From the NCBI RefSeq assembly GCF_023278365.1, contig NZ_CP075338.1:3472001-3536000 (forward strand): DNA of 64,000 nt. The letters are read 5' to 3'. Both the position numbers and the translations under genes were made by a program. The notes beneath the pieces are model-generated. The model searched no databases. It had not been told where the DNA came from and worked only from the letters and a program-made list of their open reading frames with translations. Of this stretch, positions 61,917 to 64,000 are shown piece after piece; within the stretch, counting starts at the first letter, position 1; every line of letters begins with the position of its first letter. This DNA is from Epilithonimonas zeae. Its GTDB lineage: Bacteria; Bacteroidota; Bacteroidia; Flavobacteriales; Weeksellaceae.

Positions 61917-62693
61917 ATGCAAAAACTATTATTACTATTAATAACAATGATTATCGGACTCTTTTTGTCCACAACAACATTGAAAGGAAATTATTTTTCG
62001 AATGGGATTCAGAAATCAGAAACAAAGACTTTTAATTTGAGTTCATTCAATGCTGTGAAAACTTCCCAGGCAATCGAAGTGGAAATTATAAAATCAGACG
62101 AAGAAAAAGCGGTTGCGACAAGCACGCATTTGTCAGAACTTAAAATCGAAGTGAAAAATAAAACGCTTTACATCCAATACAGACCTAATGTTTCGCTTCA
62201 GAATGCCGATACAAAAGTGGTTGTTTACGCAAAAGAGCTTGTAAAAGCAGAAGCCGGAAATGCCTCTTCTATAAAAGTGAAAAGTGTTTTTGAAACTGCT
62301 GAACAAACTTTTGAAAGCAATGGAAGCGGAAGAATTGTTGCAGATTCTAAAGCTTCGGTTGTTAATATCAATACCGATAGTGCAGGTGGATTTTCAGGAA
62401 AAATCAATACGAAAAATCTGAATGTTGATGCTAATTCTGCAAGTTCGGTAAAAATCAGCGGTTCTGCAGATAATGCGAAAATCAATGTGGATAGTGCAAG
62501 TTCTGTAGATGCCAAAAATATGAATATTCAAACTGCAAAAGCAACTGCAAGTGCGACATCATCGATAACTTTGAGTGTTTCAAAAGAATTAACCGCTTCT
62601 GCAAGTTCATTAGCTAAAATCAGATATAAAACATTGTCAGGAATTAAATTCTCTGCAAGCAGAAGTTCTGGAGGAACAATCGATTCAATTTAA
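61917..62693 (+). CDS. DUF2807 (head-GIN domain) adhesin-like protein
   Basis: This 258-residue exported protein has a signal peptide (MQKLLLLLITMIIGLF...) and a right-handed beta-helix-like DUF2807 domain. Its repeats are rich in Ser, Ala and Asn (NSASSVKISGS, VDSASSVDAKNMN, ASASSLAKIRYK). These domains are known as putative auto-transporter adhesin heads. It starts 43 bases after the adaptor stop and continues to the next protein, so the three are likely one operon. Confidence 0.85.
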   Translation: MQKLLLLLITMIIGLFLSTTTLKGNYFSNGIQKSETKTFNLSSFNAVKTSQAIEVEIIKSDEEKAVATSTHLSELKIEVKNKTLYIQYRPNVSLQNADTKVVVYAKELVKAEAGNASSIKVKSVFETAEQTFESNGSGRIVADSKASVVNINTDSAGGFSGKINTKNLNVDANSASSVKISGSADNAKINVDSASSVDAKNMNIQTAKATASATSSITLSVSKELTASASSLAKIRYKTLSGIKFSASRSSGGTIDSI

Positions 62694-62728
62694 AATAATA
62701 AACTATAAACCTAGAAAACTCAGATTAA

Positions 62729-64000
62729 ATGAAGACCTTAAAGATGATTAATAAAAGCATTTTGACTTTGATGATGTTTTTATTGGCGGCAAATCTGAAA
62801 TCTCAATCAAAAGTGGATGTGGAATTCAACCCAAATATTGCCACATATTCCATTGTCGAATATCTTGTAGCGAAGCATCAGGGAAGGCTTTTCTACATCG
62901 ACGGGAAAGCGGACATCAGTCATTTACCTTTGGCAGATTTGGCGAACAGGGAAATGGAAAAATATGATAATTCGAAAATCATCAAAGCGATGCAGGATTA
63001 TCTGCAGGTTGCCGGCCAGCAACAGGATTTGACTTATCAGGTTTTACTGAAGCACAATATTTTTCCTGCAAAAGGTTATGCTTACCAGATTGAGGAAAAT
63101 GATAGTGCAAAGAAAGAAGCAGTGGAAAAATTCGCTGAACAGTTGAGAGAGTTTTATATCGAAAGAAATCTGGGAAAATTCTTCAAAGACCAGAGTCATT
63201 TTTTAGAAGGTGCAAAGAAAGAGGTCAGAAAAAATATTCCGGCTGGCTATATGGCTAAAATGGAGCAATATTATGGTGAGAAGTTTCTGGCTTACAGATT
63301 CTGGATTAATCCGTTGGATATTATGCCTAACATTTCGGTCTTCTGGCACGGCAACGGCCCAATGATTAAGTCTGACAAAGGGCAGATTGCCAATATGATC
63401 AGCAGTCCTTATCTTCCGCTGGAAAAGAAAAATAATATCAGGGATTATAAAGAATTTGGTTTCGATCATCCGGAAACGCTCAACTTTTTAATCACGCACG
63501 AGTTCGGTCATTCGTTTGTCAACCAGCATTTGGGCTCATATGAAGACAGGATTAACAAGAGCAGTAATCTGATGTCTGAGGCTCTTGTTGATAAGATGGC
63601 GATGCACGGTTATTCTTACTGGCCGTCTTGTGTTGCCGAGCATATCGTAAGAACAGGAGAAATCCGAATTGCGTTGGCTGATGGCAATCAGAAATTGGCT
63701 GAAAATTTACGAAAACAACATATGAATGACTATTCTTTTGTTCTGATTCCGGAATTTGAAAAGAAAATGGAAGTATATGAAAACAACAGGAAAAAATATC
63801 AATCGTTTAAAGAATTTGTTCCTGAATTACTAAATGTTTTGGATGAAACCAGTGTCGAAAAAGTGAGAACAAAATTGGGTTTATCTAATGTAAAATACGA
63901 AGTGAATTTAACGGTAAATGTTCCCGAAAACAGCGGTGATGTTTATATTACAGGTAATCAGTCAAGCATCGGGAATTGGAATCCTAACGTCATTAAACTT
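62729..64000 (+). CDS. DUF4932-type metalloprotease with CBM20-like domain (cut by window edge)
   Basis: The visible 424 residues start at ATG 62729, followed by a signal-like segment (SILTLMMFLLAANLKSQ). The DUF4932-like catalytic part holds HEFGH at 257-261, with a likely third ligand E284 in LMSEALVDK. From about residue 389 a CBM20-like starch-binding beta-sandwich begins (VNVPENSGDVYITGNQSSIG then NWNPNVIKL). The gene is open at the window end, so the C-terminus and any sorting tail are unseen. It follows DUF2807 by 35 bases. Confidence 0.82.
   Translation, partial: MKTLKMINKSILTLMMFLLAANLKSQSKVDVEFNPNIATYSIVEYLVAKHQGRLFYIDGKADISHLPLADLANREMEKYDNSKIIKAMQDYLQVAGQQQDLTYQVLLKHNIFPAKGYAYQIEENDSAKKEAVEKFAEQLREFYIERNLGKFFKDQSHFLEGAKKEVRKNIPAGYMAKMEQYYGEKFLAYRFWINPLDIMPNISVFWHGNGPMIKSDKGQIANMISSPYLPLEKKNNIRDYKEFGFDHPETLNFLITHEFGHSFVNQHLGSYEDRINKSSNLMSEALVDKMAMHGYSYWPSCVAEHIVRTGEIRIALADGNQKLAENLRKQHMNDYSFVLIPEFEKKMEVYENNRKKYQSFKEFVPELLNVLDETSVEKVRTKLGLSNVKYEVNLTVNVPENSGDVYITGNQSSIGNWNPNVIKL

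Overview
This AT-rich 64 kb window looks like ordinary chromosome from a Bacteroidota member of class Flavobacteriia, most likely a Chryseobacterium/Epilithonimonas-type organism. The reasons are a secreted protein with a type IX secretion tail, a TonB receptor, A-rich leaders instead of strong Shine-Dalgarno sites, promoter boxes of the TAnnTTTG type, a class-typical gene content (OstA-like protein, DUF2807, DUF4136, DUF4932, Mpl, Hpd/FahA/HmgA) and many small dispersed intergenic repeats. I see no insertion sequence, integrase, CRISPR array or rRNA. There is one tRNA (Cys). Genus assignment is an inference from protein style only.

Layout. 0-8 kb: two SDR enzymes (one cut by the window edge, one 2,4-dienoyl-CoA-reductase-like), an M1 aminopeptidase, RibBA with a decayed GTP cyclohydrolase half, tRNA-Cys, a lamin-tail T9SS cargo protein, and a PAP2 phosphatase. 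7-14 kb (minus): TauE transporter, LTA-synthase-like sulfatase, an OmpR/histidine kinase pair with a four-helix-bundle gene between its two members, and an SDR. 14-21 kb: a phage-type small protein, an HTTM-like membrane pair, Mpl, a thioredoxin-like protein, a TonB receptor and a Bax-inhibitor-1 protein. 21-30 kb (plus): a tyrosine/homogentisate catabolic region (hmgA, a CoA transferase, hpd, fahA, a flavin reductase) with palindromes upstream of hpd. 30-40 kb: a RelE/ParE toxin-antitoxin pair, an ABC exporter, two alpha/beta hydrolases, a Crp/Fnr gene split by a frame change, truA, Smr, YqgE, pdxH and an amidase.

40-47.7 kb (minus): a complete histidine operon in the order hisG-D-C-B-H-A-F-IE. 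It is preceded by an 18-residue leader peptide with six His codons and an attenuator whose alternative pairings can be read directly from the sequence. Dispersed repeats sit in its large internal gaps, and one forms the last codons of hisD.

47.7-64 kb: a class IV aminotransferase-fold protein that seems to lack the PLP lysine, a START-like protein, a class III aminotransferase, a kup-fur-ostA run (the Fur protein lacks the usual Cys pairs), a DUF5522 mini-protein, a DUF4136 lipoprotein, an ATP-cone/Mrr-type nuclease, and an NtrB/NtrC-like pair. The NtrC-like pair lies next to an HlyD adaptor, a DUF2807 protein and a DUF4932-CBM20 metalloprotease; paired dyads and a GG-N10-GT element in the intergenic region suggest sigma-54 control. 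At least seven dispersed repeat families are visible. Some are nested in one another, some sit at gene 3' ends, and one lies in a fixed orientation just ahead of start codons.
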